Source: a virus
Virus record (IMG/VR): IMGVR_UViG_3300027771_000011
Coordinates: 1 to 64,000 of that record
Reading direction: 5' to 3' (one strand)
DNA length: 64,000 nt
Shown: positions 7,938-17,403 of the stretch, in pieces
How the letters are laid out: every line of letters starts with the position of its first letter
Position numbering within the stretch: position 1 is the stretch's first letter
The notes under the pieces: model-generated
The model's input: the letters and a program-made list of their open reading frames with translations, nothing else
What the model was told of the DNA's origin: nothing
Databases searched by the model: none
Made by a program: the position numbers and the translations under genes

Positions 7938-8291
7938 ATGTCTAAAGGTAAAGCCCTAAAAATGCAGACGGCAATATCTAAGGAAGACTTAGAATTTATT
8001 GAAACCATGTCTAAAGATGATCTTGAAAGCTATGTTAAGCAGCATTTCAGTATCGACATGGATAAGCGCAGCAAGGCCAGCACCCTAAGAGCCGATGCTA
8101 CGAAGATGATTAAAGACCATTTAGGTCTCACCGAACCAAAGGTTGAGAAGAAAGAAACCAATAAGGCAACTAAGGAACCCACTATTAAGTTTGTTCGTAA
8201 TCCTGTTGATGGCTTTCCTTATCCAACCATTCCATGGGGTGAGATGAACCCTGATTGGATGCCATGTGATTCAAGCGGTAAATTAATCTAG
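7938..8291 (+). CDS. Small head protein, unknown function
   Basis: A 117-residue protein with a helical N-terminal half resembling a short helix-extension-helix motif (KDDLESYVKQHFSI, then KASTLRADATKMIKDH). A Lys/Glu-rich linker follows, and the C-terminus is rich in Pro and Trp (FPYPTIPWGEMNPDWMP). It has its own ribosome site after the capsid terminator. Position between capsid and adaptor genes suits a head decoration or head-completion protein. No catalytic motif is seen and the function is unknown. Confidence 0.6.
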   Translation: MSKGKALKMQTAISKEDLEFIETMSKDDLESYVKQHFSIDMDKRSKASTLRADATKMIKDHLGLTEPKVEKKETNKATKEPTIKFVRNPVDGFPYPTIPWGEMNPDWMPCDSSGKLI

Positions 8292-8300
8292 GAGTAATCC

Positions 8301-9011
8301 ATGGCCGTCACGTTAGCCAAAGAAATTATCAGTAGAGCCAAGATTGTTTTGCAGGACACAAGCTCGTCTGGCACGCGGTGGCCAAACTCTGAACTTCAGT
8401 ACTGGTTGAATGATGCTCATAAAGAAGTAGTCCTGTATCGGCCTGATGCCAATACTATTAATGAGGAGTTTACGCCTGTCGCAGACTCTTCCAAACAGAC
8501 TCTTCCAGCTGATGGATTGAGGTTGATGGAAGTTATTCGTAACACAGCAGCAACTTCTACCTATAAGGCAACTCGATTGATTCAGAGATCCGTTCTCGAT
8601 GACCAAGTACCTGCATGGCATAACGCAACGGCTGGCGTGAACATAGATCATTTTGTCTATGACGAGCGGGATCCAAAGACATTCTACTTGTATCCCCGAC
8701 CTAATTCTTTAGCAAGATTAGAGATTATATATTCAAAATTGCCTACTGAGATTTCGATTGTAAATGCAGACGAAACATTAAATTCAGCAGCATCAACCAC
8801 GAAGATAGGCGTAGATGATATTTATGCCAATGCTCTGTTGGATTTTATTCTCTATCGTGCCTATAACAAAGACGCGGAGTTTGCAGGTAATGCGACTCGT
8901 GCTCAAGTTCACATGATGGGCTTTGCTTCTTCATTGGGTGTTAAGTCAAAGATTGATGCTTCTAGTGCACAGATGAGAGCAGTACAAGGCGCAGATGCAG
9001 TTAACTCTTAG
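8301..9011 (+). CDS. Head-tail adaptor protein (tail tubular A-like, DUF6682 type)
   Basis: A 236-residue protein with the features of the gatekeeper/adaptor ring under the portal of podoviruses: an N-terminal AKIVLQDTSSSGTRWPNSELQYWLNDA helix pair, a YDERDPKTFYLYPRP strand region, and a helical C-terminal YANALLDFILYRAYNKDAEF. This layout matches phage proteins annotated as DUF6682 or tail tubular protein A-like. A second related-looking gene follows at once. The start at ATG 8301 has a GGAG site. The family name is from memory of the pattern; the structural role is well supported by order. Confidence 0.72.
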   Translation: MAVTLAKEIISRAKIVLQDTSSSGTRWPNSELQYWLNDAHKEVVLYRPDANTINEEFTPVADSSKQTLPADGLRLMEVIRNTAATSTYKATRLIQRSVLDDQVPAWHNATAGVNIDHFVYDERDPKTFYLYPRPNSLARLEIIYSKLPTEISIVNADETLNSAASTTKIGVDDIYANALLDFILYRAYNKDAEFAGNATRAQVHMMGFASSLGVKSKIDASSAQMRAVQGADAVNS

Positions 9012-9020
9012 GAATAACCC

Positions 9021-9665
9021 ATGGCTGATATAAAGTTAGAGACCCTTGTTCCTGATGTAGTAGTTGAGATTCAAGGCGCACCATCATTTACGATTATACA
9101 TTCTCTACGCAGAGCGACTTCTGAACTGTGTGAGCGAACCCTCATTTGGGAACATACAGAAGACACTCTTGATACAGAGGCTGGAGAGATAGAGCATGAC
9201 TTGCCTATTCCAAGGAATGCAGAGCTGGTTCAGCTTATTTCTATTTCTAGAAAAGGCGTGGAGTTAATACCCATTTCAGTTCGTAAGATGTCTCAGCTGC
9301 AGGGTGACGTTGAAGATGAAACCCGATGGGCCACTCCACTTTATTACTCCACCGATGGAATATTAACCACTCGCATGGCACCCATACCTAAAGTATCTGA
9401 AGAGCTTGAGTGTCGTATGGCATTAAAGCCGAAACAAAATGCAACGAGCATTCCTTATGAGCTGGGTGTTCGATGGCGAACTGCCATTGAAACTGGAGCG
9501 AAACACTTCCTTTGCATGATGGCGAATACAGAATGGTATGACCCTAATCGTGCGGCCTATTACAGGCAACTATTTGATCGTGAACTTGCTAGGGCCAAGG
9601 TTGCTCAGATGCAAGGTTACGACAGTACAAATCTCCGCGTTAAGTCAGTTCGATTTGGAGCGTAG
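9021..9665 (+). CDS. Second head-tail adaptor-like protein
   Basis: A 214-residue protein with the same general plan as its neighbour: an N-terminal helical part (IIHSLRRATSELCERT), a central strand region (LIPISVRKMSQLQ, then YYSTDGILTTRMAPIP), and C-terminal helices (WRTAIETGAKHFLCMM, then YYRQLFDRELARAK). It probably forms another ring between portal and tail. It has an AGGA ribosome site and a 9-base gap from the previous gene. No enzymatic motif is seen. The pair may have arisen by ancient duplication, which I cannot test here. Confidence 0.65.
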   Translation: MADIKLETLVPDVVVEIQGAPSFTIIHSLRRATSELCERTLIWEHTEDTLDTEAGEIEHDLPIPRNAELVQLISISRKGVELIPISVRKMSQLQGDVEDETRWATPLYYSTDGILTTRMAPIPKVSEELECRMALKPKQNATSIPYELGVRWRTAIETGAKHFLCMMANTEWYDPNRAAYYRQLFDRELARAKVAQMQGYDSTNLRVKSVRFGA

Positions 9666-9682
9666 GGGCGCTGGCCCAATCC

Positions 9683-9698
9683 TGCACTATTTAGTGCA
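9683..9698. repeat. Perfect palindrome TGCACTA-TT-TAGTGCA
   Basis: Two 7-bp arms with a 2-bp centre lie in the short gap before the next late gene. It is a hairpin without a T-run or an operator-sized dyad; function is not clear. Confidence 0.55.
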
Positions 9699-9724
9699 AC
9701 TTAAAACCTTATTTGGAGTTAGCA

Positions 9725-10114
9725 ATGTCTAAGTTTTCTGATTATCTTGAGCAGCATATTCTCAATGCCACCTTAAAGGGTGGTGACTTTCCCGATATTT
9801 CTCAGGCCTATTTAGCTGTATTCATCGGTGATCCTACTGACGCGGCTTCTGGTGGCGCTGAAGGTGCATGGACTAACTATGCCCGTCAAGCAATGTCGTT
9901 TGGCACTATTTCTGGTGGAGCCGTTAACAGCTCAACCCAGATTCAGTTTCCTGCATTGGTAGGGTCTAACGTTACCATTAGTCACATCGGCATTTTCGAT
10001 GCGGCATCCAGTGGCAACATGCTTTATCACACCAATTTGGCAACGTCCAAGACACTAACCGCTGACGATGTACTGTCGTTTGCTGTCAGTGGTGTTACGG
10101 TGACACTAGACTAA
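9725..10114 (+). CDS. Virion structural protein, tail/baseplate type
   Basis: The 129-residue protein begins MSKFSDYLEQHILNAT and continues with a beta-rich body containing AYLAVFIGDP and ISHIGIFDAASSG, a pattern I associate with small tail or baseplate-hub proteins of marine podoviruses. The start is ATG 9725 behind GGAG at 9715-9718; an upstream in-frame TTG at 9713 is not needed. The next gene starts directly after its stop. It probably links the tail tube to the fibre proteins that follow. The exact role is not known. Confidence 0.6.
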   Translation: MSKFSDYLEQHILNATLKGGDFPDISQAYLAVFIGDPTDAASGGAEGAWTNYARQAMSFGTISGGAVNSSTQIQFPALVGSNVTISHIGIFDAASSGNMLYHTNLATSKTLTADDVLSFAVSGVTVTLD

Positions 10115-13100
10115 ATGAACTTTTCCGCACTCAATACACACGCGATTGGTGTTATCTCTGCTTCGGCAGAGGTGACAACAGTTGAGGGTGCGGCATCATT
10201 AAGTGCAGGGGCATCTGCTTCTGCTCAAGCAACTTTACACTCTCATGCTACCGCTGCTGTAATCAACTCAGTCGCATTAACAACAACGCAATCTGTTGTT
10301 CGTTTTGCCATGGCTACTGCCACACTAGGTTGTAACGCAGCTGCAAACGTAGAAGGGTATAGAGTTAAGTTTAGTAACGCTGAAATAGTTTGTGCAGCAA
10401 GCAGTGATGCTAATGCTGTGGTTCACAGGCAAGCAGTCGTGTACGTTACGGCTCAAGCAACGAATGTTGCTGTAGGATCGAGGGTGGCCTACGCGTCTGC
10501 TTCATTACAAGCAGAGTGTAACCTAACCGCTAACTCAGGTAAGGTCACTTTCTCCTCTGGAACATTGGTTGCTAATGCAGCTATGTCCTCTAGTGCAAAT
10601 GTTCATCGAGGCGTGCAGGCATCTATCAATGCGACTGCCGATTCTTCCTCATCTACCTTTATAGTCACTCCAGCAACAGCCAGTGTTATCAGCTCTTGCT
10701 CAGTTCTATCAGAAAGCTCAGCGCAAGCCTCAGCCCAATGTTCTGTAGCGGCACAAGCTAATCTAAGTTCATCTGCACACTGTATTCTTCAATCAAGTGC
10801 TGGTGTATCCGCATCAAGTGAAGTCGATTCATCAACTTATGTCGTATGGGATGCCTATGGTGTCTTTATTGGCTCAAGCTTAGCGATCTCAGTCGGTGAA
10901 AAGAAAGCGGTGGCACAGACCACTTTGGTTGCAAGCGCTGCATTAACTGCCGTTGCAACTTCAGGAGCGTTCTCTTATGCCACTGTTACTGCTCAATCTA
11001 ACATCATCGCAACCTCTAGTATTATTCATGGCTTAAATGCTAGCGTTACTGCAAGTAGCTCACTATCTAGATCTGACACCCAAACTTTTGTGGTTACTGC
11101 TTCTGGCGGTAACTATGTCATTGCTAGCCAATCTAATAGACCATTAGATTTCAAAGTCGGATCTACATATACATTCGACTTATCAAGCTCTAGCAATGGT
11201 TCTCATCCTTTACGGTTCAGCACCACTAACAATGGCACACATGGTGGTGGCAGCGAGTACACTACTGGCGTAACCATTACTGGTAATCAAGGTCAGGCTG
11301 GCTCTTCGATTTCCATTGTTGTCACTGAAGACACCCCATCTACTCTTTATTATTATTGTGCTTACCATTCCGGTATGGGTGGCACTGTATCTGTTTCAAG
11401 TGCTGACGATGTTTCAGCCAGTATAAATTCTTTTGCAAGCGCAGCCCTTAATGGCTCCGCCTTAATTACTGCATCATCAAATTCTGTTATTGAAGCCTCA
11501 GTTACGATTGCTTCTGTATCAGAGTTAACGGCTGCTGCTCATGCAGTTGTAGATGCTGGTGCAGCATTTGATTCAACGAGCAATGTAACTGCTGAAGCCA
11601 TAGCGATTTCTGGTGCTCAAGCAAGTGTTTCTGGCTCTAGCTCACTATCAAGTGTTAGCTATAATGTATCCTCGGCTAGTGCAACCTTTATTGGCTCCAG
11701 TATTGCCATCTCAGTTGGCCATAAGAAGTCAGTCGCTCATACAACCATCAATGCTAACGCAGCCGTTTCTAGCGCGGCTAACTCTGAGGTTTACAACGCA
11801 GCTTCAGTAGCAGCGTCAGCTGTTGTGAGTTCGATTGCAGTTAACTATTCATCTGCTCAAGCCAGTTGTGTCGCTCAGAGTTCTGTTTCAAGTTCAGCAT
11901 TTAATACTGCTAATCCAAATGCAGCTATTATCGCTCATGCAAATACATCGGCTACGACTGCTACTATACATTTTGCAACAGCTAATGTTGATGGCTCTTG
12001 CGTCATTGCTACTGCGCCATATCGTGTTATTGATGTATCCGCAGCGTTGTCTGCTTTTGCTGTTTCCATATCAGTTGGTAATAAGATTTCAGTTGGAAAT
12101 GCTCAGTTTATAGGCACTGCCAACCTAACAGCTGTAGCACAGGCTAGTAGTAATGGTCAGGCAACAGTTACTTGTAGCGCCTCGGTTTCAAGTTCGGCAA
12201 TCGCAGCGAGAATTATTCAAGCTGAAGCCTATGTGCTGGATAGTTTTGAGGTAACCCCCGCCTACACGATACCTGAATACGATACTTACACCTATACAAC
12301 AGCTACGTCAGTTTATGGGTATTACTCTCCTGTACCTTCGTTTCAATCTCGAACTAATCCGGGCGGAGTTACATACTATTATTCTGGTAGTTATTACTTT
12401 TATCATGGTATGTACCCTGCTGGGTCAGATTACACATGGACTTTTACCCCTCAGAATCAAAACTCTTCTCCACCTACAGAGTCTTCAACTTGGGGAAGCT
12501 TTGGGCCTGCTCCAGCTGCAAATACATCAGGCCGTTATAAAGGCGCTGTGATTGGAAGTATTAACCATCAAGACTCTGTGTATATTCCCGGTCTGAACCA
12601 AGTAACTGTAACTCACTACGCTACTCGTTACCAAATACTAGAAGACACTGTTACTACACACACGACCACTCATCCTGCTGTTTACGTTGAAGCAGTATCT
12701 GTACCAACAGGTTACACACCTAATGCTCAGGTTGTGGTTTCAGATGTAAGTGTCCTTAGTGGTAGCTTTGCATACTCAACAGCATCAGCTGAGGTTACTG
12801 CAACAGGTACTCGAGTTTGTATAGGCATAGCAGACGTAACCAGTGCAGCATCAGCTACGTCAACAGCGTTCACAGTAAGGTACATTGACGCATCAGCAAC
12901 AGTTAATGCTACGGCAGACTTATCGTTAAGTGTCACTGTTGACATATTAGGGTCAGCCCAAGTATTGGCAGATGCTGAAGCAACAGCTGAAAGCTTCAAC
13001 ACTTTACTTGCTACTGGATCGTTCAGTGGATCTAGTCTGGCGATTTCTGTAGGTAATAAGAAAGCTGTAGGCCAGACTGATATTGTGGCTACTGCTTCAG

Positions 13101-14242
13101 TCTCTGTCGCTTCATCAACCTATGTGATATTTGACGCTTCAGCAGCAATCAATCCATCTGTAACCATAAGTGCTGTTGGAGACCTTACAATTATTACTGC
13201 GGGGCTATCAACAGCTACCGCAACAGCCAGCATTGTTGCCTCTGGCTACCTATCAGAATCAGTTGCCAGTGCTTCAGTCAATGCCTCAGCCTCAGCCACA
13301 GCTGATGGCGACAACTTAATCGGTGCCGTAGCAAATGTTATTACCACACAGTTCTATACAGAATCTGTATTCCATCCTGCCGTAATAACTGCGGGGTATT
13401 GGGTTCCTGCTGTGTGGGAATGGGCAGTCGTAGGATCCACAGTATATGTGAATGGGTCTTATAGTTATGGCCCTGTCGGATCAGGATATAGATTCGTATA
13501 TCCCGGTACAACTTCTTATCAAGGAAGTGACACATACCTAACTTATGCTACGGAACAGTATACACAGACAGCAGCAACTTACTATGTAAACCCTGTAACC
13601 GTTAGCGAAGCCTATACCACTCCAGCGTTCTGGACAAATACAGGATATACCCCTTCTGCAAATGTTGCAGCTGAAGCCACCGTACTATTTAGCTTCAGCC
13701 TCACTGCGTCATCTGAACTGTCTGCCACAGCTGGAGCAATACAAACTGCTTCTGCTCAGATCTCAGCGTCAGCAGATACCACAGCCGCTTCTTACATTGA
13801 GAGTTCTGCAACCTGTACGTTAAATGGTACAGGTTCCATATCTCCAGTTAACACAAACTTCCTTAAATTCACCAGTGCTGCACTATCAGCTTCGTCTGAT
13901 GTTGTGTCATTAGCTGATAAGGAAATTTATGCCAAGGCGGATGTAGTTGGAACGGCTGACATAACTGTTTCAGGAACAGGAATAAACGCTGCGTTTGGTT
14001 ATTCAAATGCCGCAGCTTCAGTAGAAGCAACAGCCTTCCGAATGAGGGTTCCTTCTCCGATAAACGCCATAGCAACAGCTGAAGTAGTAAGCAGCTTTAC
14101 TTATGTTTCACAGACGGGTGAACGCAGTAACGGCATTCTCATATTGGTTGAGGCAGAAGTCCGATCTATAACGGTTGAAGCGATTGACCGAGTAATCATT
14201 GTAGATGCAGAAGATAGAACCATCTTTGCCGAAGCAGCTTAA
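10115..14242 (+). CDS. Giant Ser/Ala-rich repeat fibre protein with a cupredoxin-like domain
   Basis: A 1375-residue virion protein built mainly of Ala, Ser, Val and Thr, like an extended beta-solenoid or fibre shaft. Four copies of a module with the core GSSLAISVG(x)KKAV start near residues 250, 525, 645 and 970. A cupredoxin-like domain lies at about 325-430, with candidate copper ligands His364, Cys415, His418 and Met421 (motif CAYHSGMGG), the C-x2-H-x2-M spacing of amicyanin. Two Tyr-rich islands (about 712-868 and 1077-1182) interrupt the shaft. It has no signal peptide. It starts on the base after the previous stop. A tail fibre or tail-spike role is inferred from position; copper binding is a prediction. 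Confidence 0.75.
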   Translation: MNFSALNTHAIGVISASAEVTTVEGAASLSAGASASAQATLHSHATAAVINSVALTTTQSVVRFAMATATLGCNAAANVEGYRVKFSNAEIVCAASSDANAVVHRQAVVYVTAQATNVAVGSRVAYASASLQAECNLTANSGKVTFSSGTLVANAAMSSSANVHRGVQASINATADSSSSTFIVTPATASVISSCSVLSESSAQASAQCSVAAQANLSSSAHCILQSSAGVSASSEVDSSTYVVWDAYGVFIGSSLAISVGEKKAVAQTTLVASAALTAVATSGAFSYATVTAQSNIIATSSIIHGLNASVTASSSLSRSDTQTFVVTASGGNYVIASQSNRPLDFKVGSTYTFDLSSSSNGSHPLRFSTTNNGTHGGGSEYTTGVTITGNQGQAGSSISIVVTEDTPSTLYYYCAYHSGMGGTVSVSSADDVSASINSFASAALNGSALITASSNSVIEASVTIASVSELTAAAHAVVDAGAAFDSTSNVTAEAIAISGAQASVSGSSSLSSVSYNVSSASATFIGSSIAISVGHKKSVAHTTINANAAVSSAANSEVYNAASVAASAVVSSIAVNYSSAQASCVAQSSVSSSAFNTANPNAAIIAHANTSATTATIHFATANVDGSCVIATAPYRVIDVSAALSAFAVSISVGNKISVGNAQFIGTANLTAVAQASSNGQATVTCSASVSSSAIAARIIQAEAYVLDSFEVTPAYTIPEYDTYTYTTATSVYGYYSPVPSFQSRTNPGGVTYYYSGSYYFYHGMYPAGSDYTWTFTPQNQNSSPPTESSTWGSFGPAPAANTSGRYKGAVIGSINHQDSVYIPGLNQVTVTHYATRYQILEDTVTTHTTTHPAVYVEAVSVPTGYTPNAQVVVSDVSVLSGSFAYSTASAEVTATGTRVCIGIADVTSAASATSTAFTVRYIDASATVNATADLSLSVTVDILGSAQVLADAEATAESFNTLLATGSFSGSSLAISVGNKKAVGQTDIVATASVSVASSTYVIFDASAAINPSVTISAVGDLTIITAGLSTATATASIVASGYLSESVASASVNASASATADGDNLIGAVANVITTQFYTESVFHPAVITAGYWVPAVWEWAVVGSTVYVNGSYSYGPVGSGYRFVYPGTTSYQGSDTYLTYATEQYTQTAATYYVNPVTVSEAYTTPAFWTNTGYTPSANVAAEATVLFSFSLTASSELSATAGAIQTASAQISASADTTAASYIESSATCTLNGTGSISPVNTNFLKFTSAALSASSDVVSLADKEIYAKADVVGTADITVSGTGINAAFGYSNAAASVEATAFRMRVPSPINAIATAEVVSSFTYVSQTGERSNGILILVEAEVRSITVEAIDRVIIVDAEDRTIFAEAA

Positions 14243-14254
14243 AGAGAGATATTT

Positions 14255-14527
14255 ATGGAATCGTATACCAAACAGCCCACTGAAAGATTGGACTATGACA
14301 TTGATTTTACTGCATGGCTTCCAAGTGGGGACGCGATAATTTCCACTGTGACTGCTTCAGCTCCAGCGGGCTTAACGATTTATGTGACTGATGCAACGAC
14401 CATCATACCTAAAGTCTGGGTAGCTGCGGGTGTGGATAAAAAGAGCTACATCGTTTCTGTCACAGTTGAGACCAACCAAGGCCGAACTAAAGAAGTCAAC
14501 TTTAAAGTTAAAGTAAAGGATACATAA
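14255..14527 (+). CDS. Small Ig-like tail/fibre adaptor protein
   Basis: A 90-residue all-beta protein (LDYDIDFTAWLPSGDAI, then SYIVSVTVETNQGRTKEVNF) resembling the short immunoglobulin-like phage proteins described as fibre-tail adaptors. The pattern 'velocity of a linear polymer' of alternating hydrophobics ends with KVKVKDT. It lies between two fibre genes with one-base and twelve-base gaps. It may be an attachment module for the following fibres. Assigned by size, fold pattern and context; no ligand site is visible. Confidence 0.55.
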   Translation: MESYTKQPTERLDYDIDFTAWLPSGDAIISTVTASAPAGLTIYVTDATTIIPKVWVAAGVDKKSYIVSVTVETNQGRTKEVNFKVKVKDT

Positions 14528-14528
14528 A

Positions 14529-15794
14529 ATGGCTTTCGAGAATAACGTACAAGGTACGCTACAGGCAAACTTAGCTATCGGTGCAACTACTGTTGATGTG
14601 GTTAAAGCTGTTGCCCCAAATAAAGATGTTCCTACAAGTGGCCGTTTAACTCTATCTGCCACAGACAAGACTGAGATCATTACTTATACAGCGCGTACTA
14701 ATCCTACTAATAGCCAAACTTTTGCAGTTACTTCAGTTAGTACGGAGTCAGGTAATAAGTATTACATCAATGGTGTACGACAACAAACGCTAACTTTAAA
14801 AGTTGGATCTACTTATATATTCACTTATCCATCAGGCCATCCGTTTCGATTTTCTACTACTGCTGATGGTACACATGGAGGTGGGTCAGAATACACCACA
14901 GGTGTAACCCACAATAGCGCAACACAAACTACGGTTGTCGTATCTGATAGCACTCCAGCAGCTTTGTATTATTATTGTTCTTATCACGCAGGCATGGGTG
15001 GGAGTGCATCAGTTGTTAGTTATTGGACACTGACTGGAGTTGCTAAGAATGCTGAGTCTTCTTTTGGAGATCAAGCATGGTCAGCAGGTGATTCATTTTT
15101 CCAAGCACTAACTGCAGCTGATGTAGTTAATTTTACAACAATACAATCAGCTACAGCGCCTACTAATCCTTCTATTGGTACTAAATGGTTTAATACTACT
15201 ACAGGCGTTCTTCAAGAATATTTAAGTGACGGCACTGATTCAGCTTGGTTAGACATATCAGCAGGTGCTGTCTTGATGGCAGCATCAACTTCTGCAACAG
15301 TAATTGCCCCAATAGCACAAGGCCGTATTAGCACAGAAGCGTCAGGCACAGCAGCAGGCTGTAGTTATAGTGCCTACTCTAGTGGTAATACAACTGTAAC
15401 TTTTAACACAGCTATGGCAGATACTAATTACTCTGTCATTACAGATAAAGAAAATTTTGATGCACATCAAGTAATAGTAAGTAGTAAAACAACTACTTCT
15501 TTTGTCCTGCAATCAAAAGACACCGCAGGCACTGGAAATATGTCACCTTCTAGCTGGCCTTACGCATTTGTTGTCTATGCAAGTGACCCAGTACAAAATG
15601 TAATAGCAAATAAAGGCGACACAGGCGACACAGGGGGAACAGGCCCAGCTGGAGCAGCAGGCCCAGCAAGTCTTTCCTTTGGTGAATTCAGCATAGAACC
15701 AGTTACAGGAATGTTATCAGTAAACTACTACGGTGCAGCATACGAGGAAGATTTTTCAATAAACTCAAACGGTGAACTAGAGGTAACAACCTAA
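14529..15794 (+). CDS. Fibre protein with a second cupredoxin-like domain and collagen-like tail
   Basis: The 421-residue protein starts with a beta-rich anchor. At about 65-165 is a cupredoxin-like domain closely similar to that in the preceding giant gene: His104 in GHPFRFS, then Cys150, His153 and Met156 in YYYCSYHAGMGG. A phage-tail module (WFNTTTGVLQEYLSDGTD, about 218-238) follows, which recurs in the fibre gene at 17444. Near the C-terminus is a short collagen-like GDTGDTGGTGPAG run. It overlaps the next gene by one base. It is probably a fibre subunit; the copper site is predicted from ligand spacing only. Confidence 0.72.
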   Translation: MAFENNVQGTLQANLAIGATTVDVVKAVAPNKDVPTSGRLTLSATDKTEIITYTARTNPTNSQTFAVTSVSTESGNKYYINGVRQQTLTLKVGSTYIFTYPSGHPFRFSTTADGTHGGGSEYTTGVTHNSATQTTVVVSDSTPAALYYYCSYHAGMGGSASVVSYWTLTGVAKNAESSFGDQAWSAGDSFFQALTAADVVNFTTIQSATAPTNPSIGTKWFNTTTGVLQEYLSDGTDSAWLDISAGAVLMAASTSATVIAPIAQGRISTEASGTAAGCSYSAYSSGNTTVTFNTAMADTNYSVITDKENFDAHQVIVSSKTTTSFVLQSKDTAGTGNMSPSSWPYAFVVYASDPVQNVIANKGDTGDTGGTGPAGAAGPASLSFGEFSIEPVTGMLSVNYYGAAYEEDFSINSNGELEVTT

Positions 15795-16444
15795 TGCCAA
15801 CTTTAAATTTAGGCAAAGTACGCTTTGCTTTACAAGGCACATGGGATTCAGCAACTGCCTATGCAATTTTAGATGCTGTTCTTTACAACGGCAGTACATA
15901 TACTGCTATTGCAGCTTCTGCTGCAGGTACAGTTCCATCTAGCAATGCAGCTATCTGGCAGTTACTTGCTGAAAAAGGTACTAATGGCAATGATGGTACT
16001 GATGGCAATGATGGTACTAATGGCACTACTTTTACAGCAGGTACAGGGTTAACTCTTTCTGGTACAACACTTATTTGTGACATCAATACTCCGTCTGAAG
16101 TAGGTCTTAGCAACTTATCAAACAATGGTAATAACTTGTCAGGTAGTTTCACAGCTTCAGGCAACATTACAGCTTACTCAGATGAACGCCTTAAAAGCAA
16201 TGTAGAAAAAATTCCTAACGCACTAGATAAAGTTCTTAATGTTCGTGGTGTTACTTTTGATATGAATAGTGAGAGAGCAACTGGTGTTATCGCACAAGAG
16301 TTAGAAAAAGTGTTACCAGAAGCTGTGTTTGATAATAAAGATGGCATGAAATCTGTAGCTTACGGAAACATTGTAGGACTTCTTATTGAAGCAATTAAAG
16401 AACAGCAAGTTCAAATTAATAAGCTAATTGAGGAAAGTAAGTAA
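15794..16444 (+). CDS. Tail fibre with self-cleaving S74 intramolecular chaperone
   Basis: A 216-residue fibre. The N-terminus has strands and a Trp-rich attachment motif, then short collagen-like GTDGNDGTNG repeats (about 62-78). The C-terminal 90 residues are a Peptidase_S74 chaperone: YSDERLKSNVEKI, followed by FDMNSERATGVIAQELEKVLPEAV. In this family the domain trimerises the fibre and then cuts itself off using a Ser-Lys dyad; Ser129 and Lys134 in SDERLK fit. The mature fibre would be only about 128 residues long, a very short S74 substrate. It overlaps both neighbours by one base. Confidence 0.85.
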   Translation: MPTLNLGKVRFALQGTWDSATAYAILDAVLYNGSTYTAIAASAAGTVPSSNAAIWQLLAEKGTNGNDGTDGNDGTNGTTFTAGTGLTLSGTTLICDINTPSEVGLSNLSNNGNNLSGSFTASGNITAYSDERLKSNVEKIPNALDKVLNVRGVTFDMNSERATGVIAQELEKVLPEAVFDNKDGMKSVAYGNIVGLLIEAIKEQQVQINKLIEESK

Positions 16445-17403
16445 TGGCTCTTCCGTCTGCTGGTGCAATATCTTTTAGCCAAGTTAATATAGAACTTGGG
16501 CGTCCTTCTACACAGAATCTTAGTATGTCTGATTCAGCATTACGAACGCTATTTAACAAAACTAGTGGTTATATCAGCATGTCTTCAGGTTGGGGCCAAT
16601 CTAGTTTTTCTGCGTATCCTTATAGTATGCAGCATCTAGTTATTGCTGGAGGAGCTGGAGGATCTGGTTATGTGGGTTCAGGAGGAGGAGCTGGCGGTAT
16701 GCTTGAAGGTACTTACTCAATAGATGCATCACGTACTTACTCTATAACAGTTGGTGCAGGCGGTGGAAGCGGGTGGGGCAATGGAAATGAGAGTCGCCTT
16801 GAAGTAAATGGAATCATGATTTCCAATCCTACTGGTGGTGGTTTTGGAGTAAGCAATAACAGCATACAAAGTGCTATACAAACAGGTAATAGCGGTGGTT
16901 CTGGAGGCGGCTCTTTTTATGGAGGCTCAGTTGGTGGTTCAGGAATAGCTGGTCAAGGACATGCAGGCGGGAACGGAGCCAGTACTTCTTTGTATAAATC
17001 TGGCGGTGGAGGTGGTGCTGGTCAAGCTGGGGCCAATGGTGGCTACTCACCTGCTAACGGTGGCAATGGAAGAACGTCAACCATTACTGGTACTAGTGTA
17101 ACTTACGCAGGCGGTGGTGCAGGTGGCACTTTCTCTCCGGGCACTACTGTAGGTCAAGGAGGAACTGGAGGTGGTGGACACGGTGGTGGTTGGGGCGGAG
17201 GCGTACCATCGTTAGGCGGGCAGGTAAACACAGGTAGTGGTGGTGGCGGTGGTGGTGCCGGTAATGCAGGCGGCTCTGGTGTAGTTATTATTAGAATGCC
17301 AACTGTTTATTACTCTGGCTCATATTCAGGAACACCAAATGTATCTACTTCGGGCACAGACACAATATTAAAATTTACAAGTTCTGGTACGTACATTTCA
17401 TGA
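16444..17403 (+). CDS. Glycine-rich tail fibre/adhesin
   Basis: A 319-residue protein. The first 60 residues form a typical fibre-attachment head (SFSQVNIELGRP, then LFNKTSGYISMSSGWG). A long glycine-rich domain follows (about 65-285), with many GGxGG runs, closed by GGSGVVIIRMP and a beta C-terminus. Such Gly-rich domains in phage adhesins can pack as polyglycine-II lattices that present receptor-binding loops. Related Gly-rich modules occur at 20696 and in the C-terminus of 27884. Host receptor binding is the likely job. Confidence 0.75.
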   Translation: MALPSAGAISFSQVNIELGRPSTQNLSMSDSALRTLFNKTSGYISMSSGWGQSSFSAYPYSMQHLVIAGGAGGSGYVGSGGGAGGMLEGTYSIDASRTYSITVGAGGGSGWGNGNESRLEVNGIMISNPTGGGFGVSNNSIQSAIQTGNSGGSGGGSFYGGSVGGSGIAGQGHAGGNGASTSLYKSGGGGGAGQAGANGGYSPANGGNGRTSTITGTSVTYAGGGAGGTFSPGTTVGQGGTGGGGHGGGWGGGVPSLGGQVNTGSGGGGGGAGNAGGSGVVIIRMPTVYYSGSYSGTPNVSTSGTDTILKFTSSGTYIS

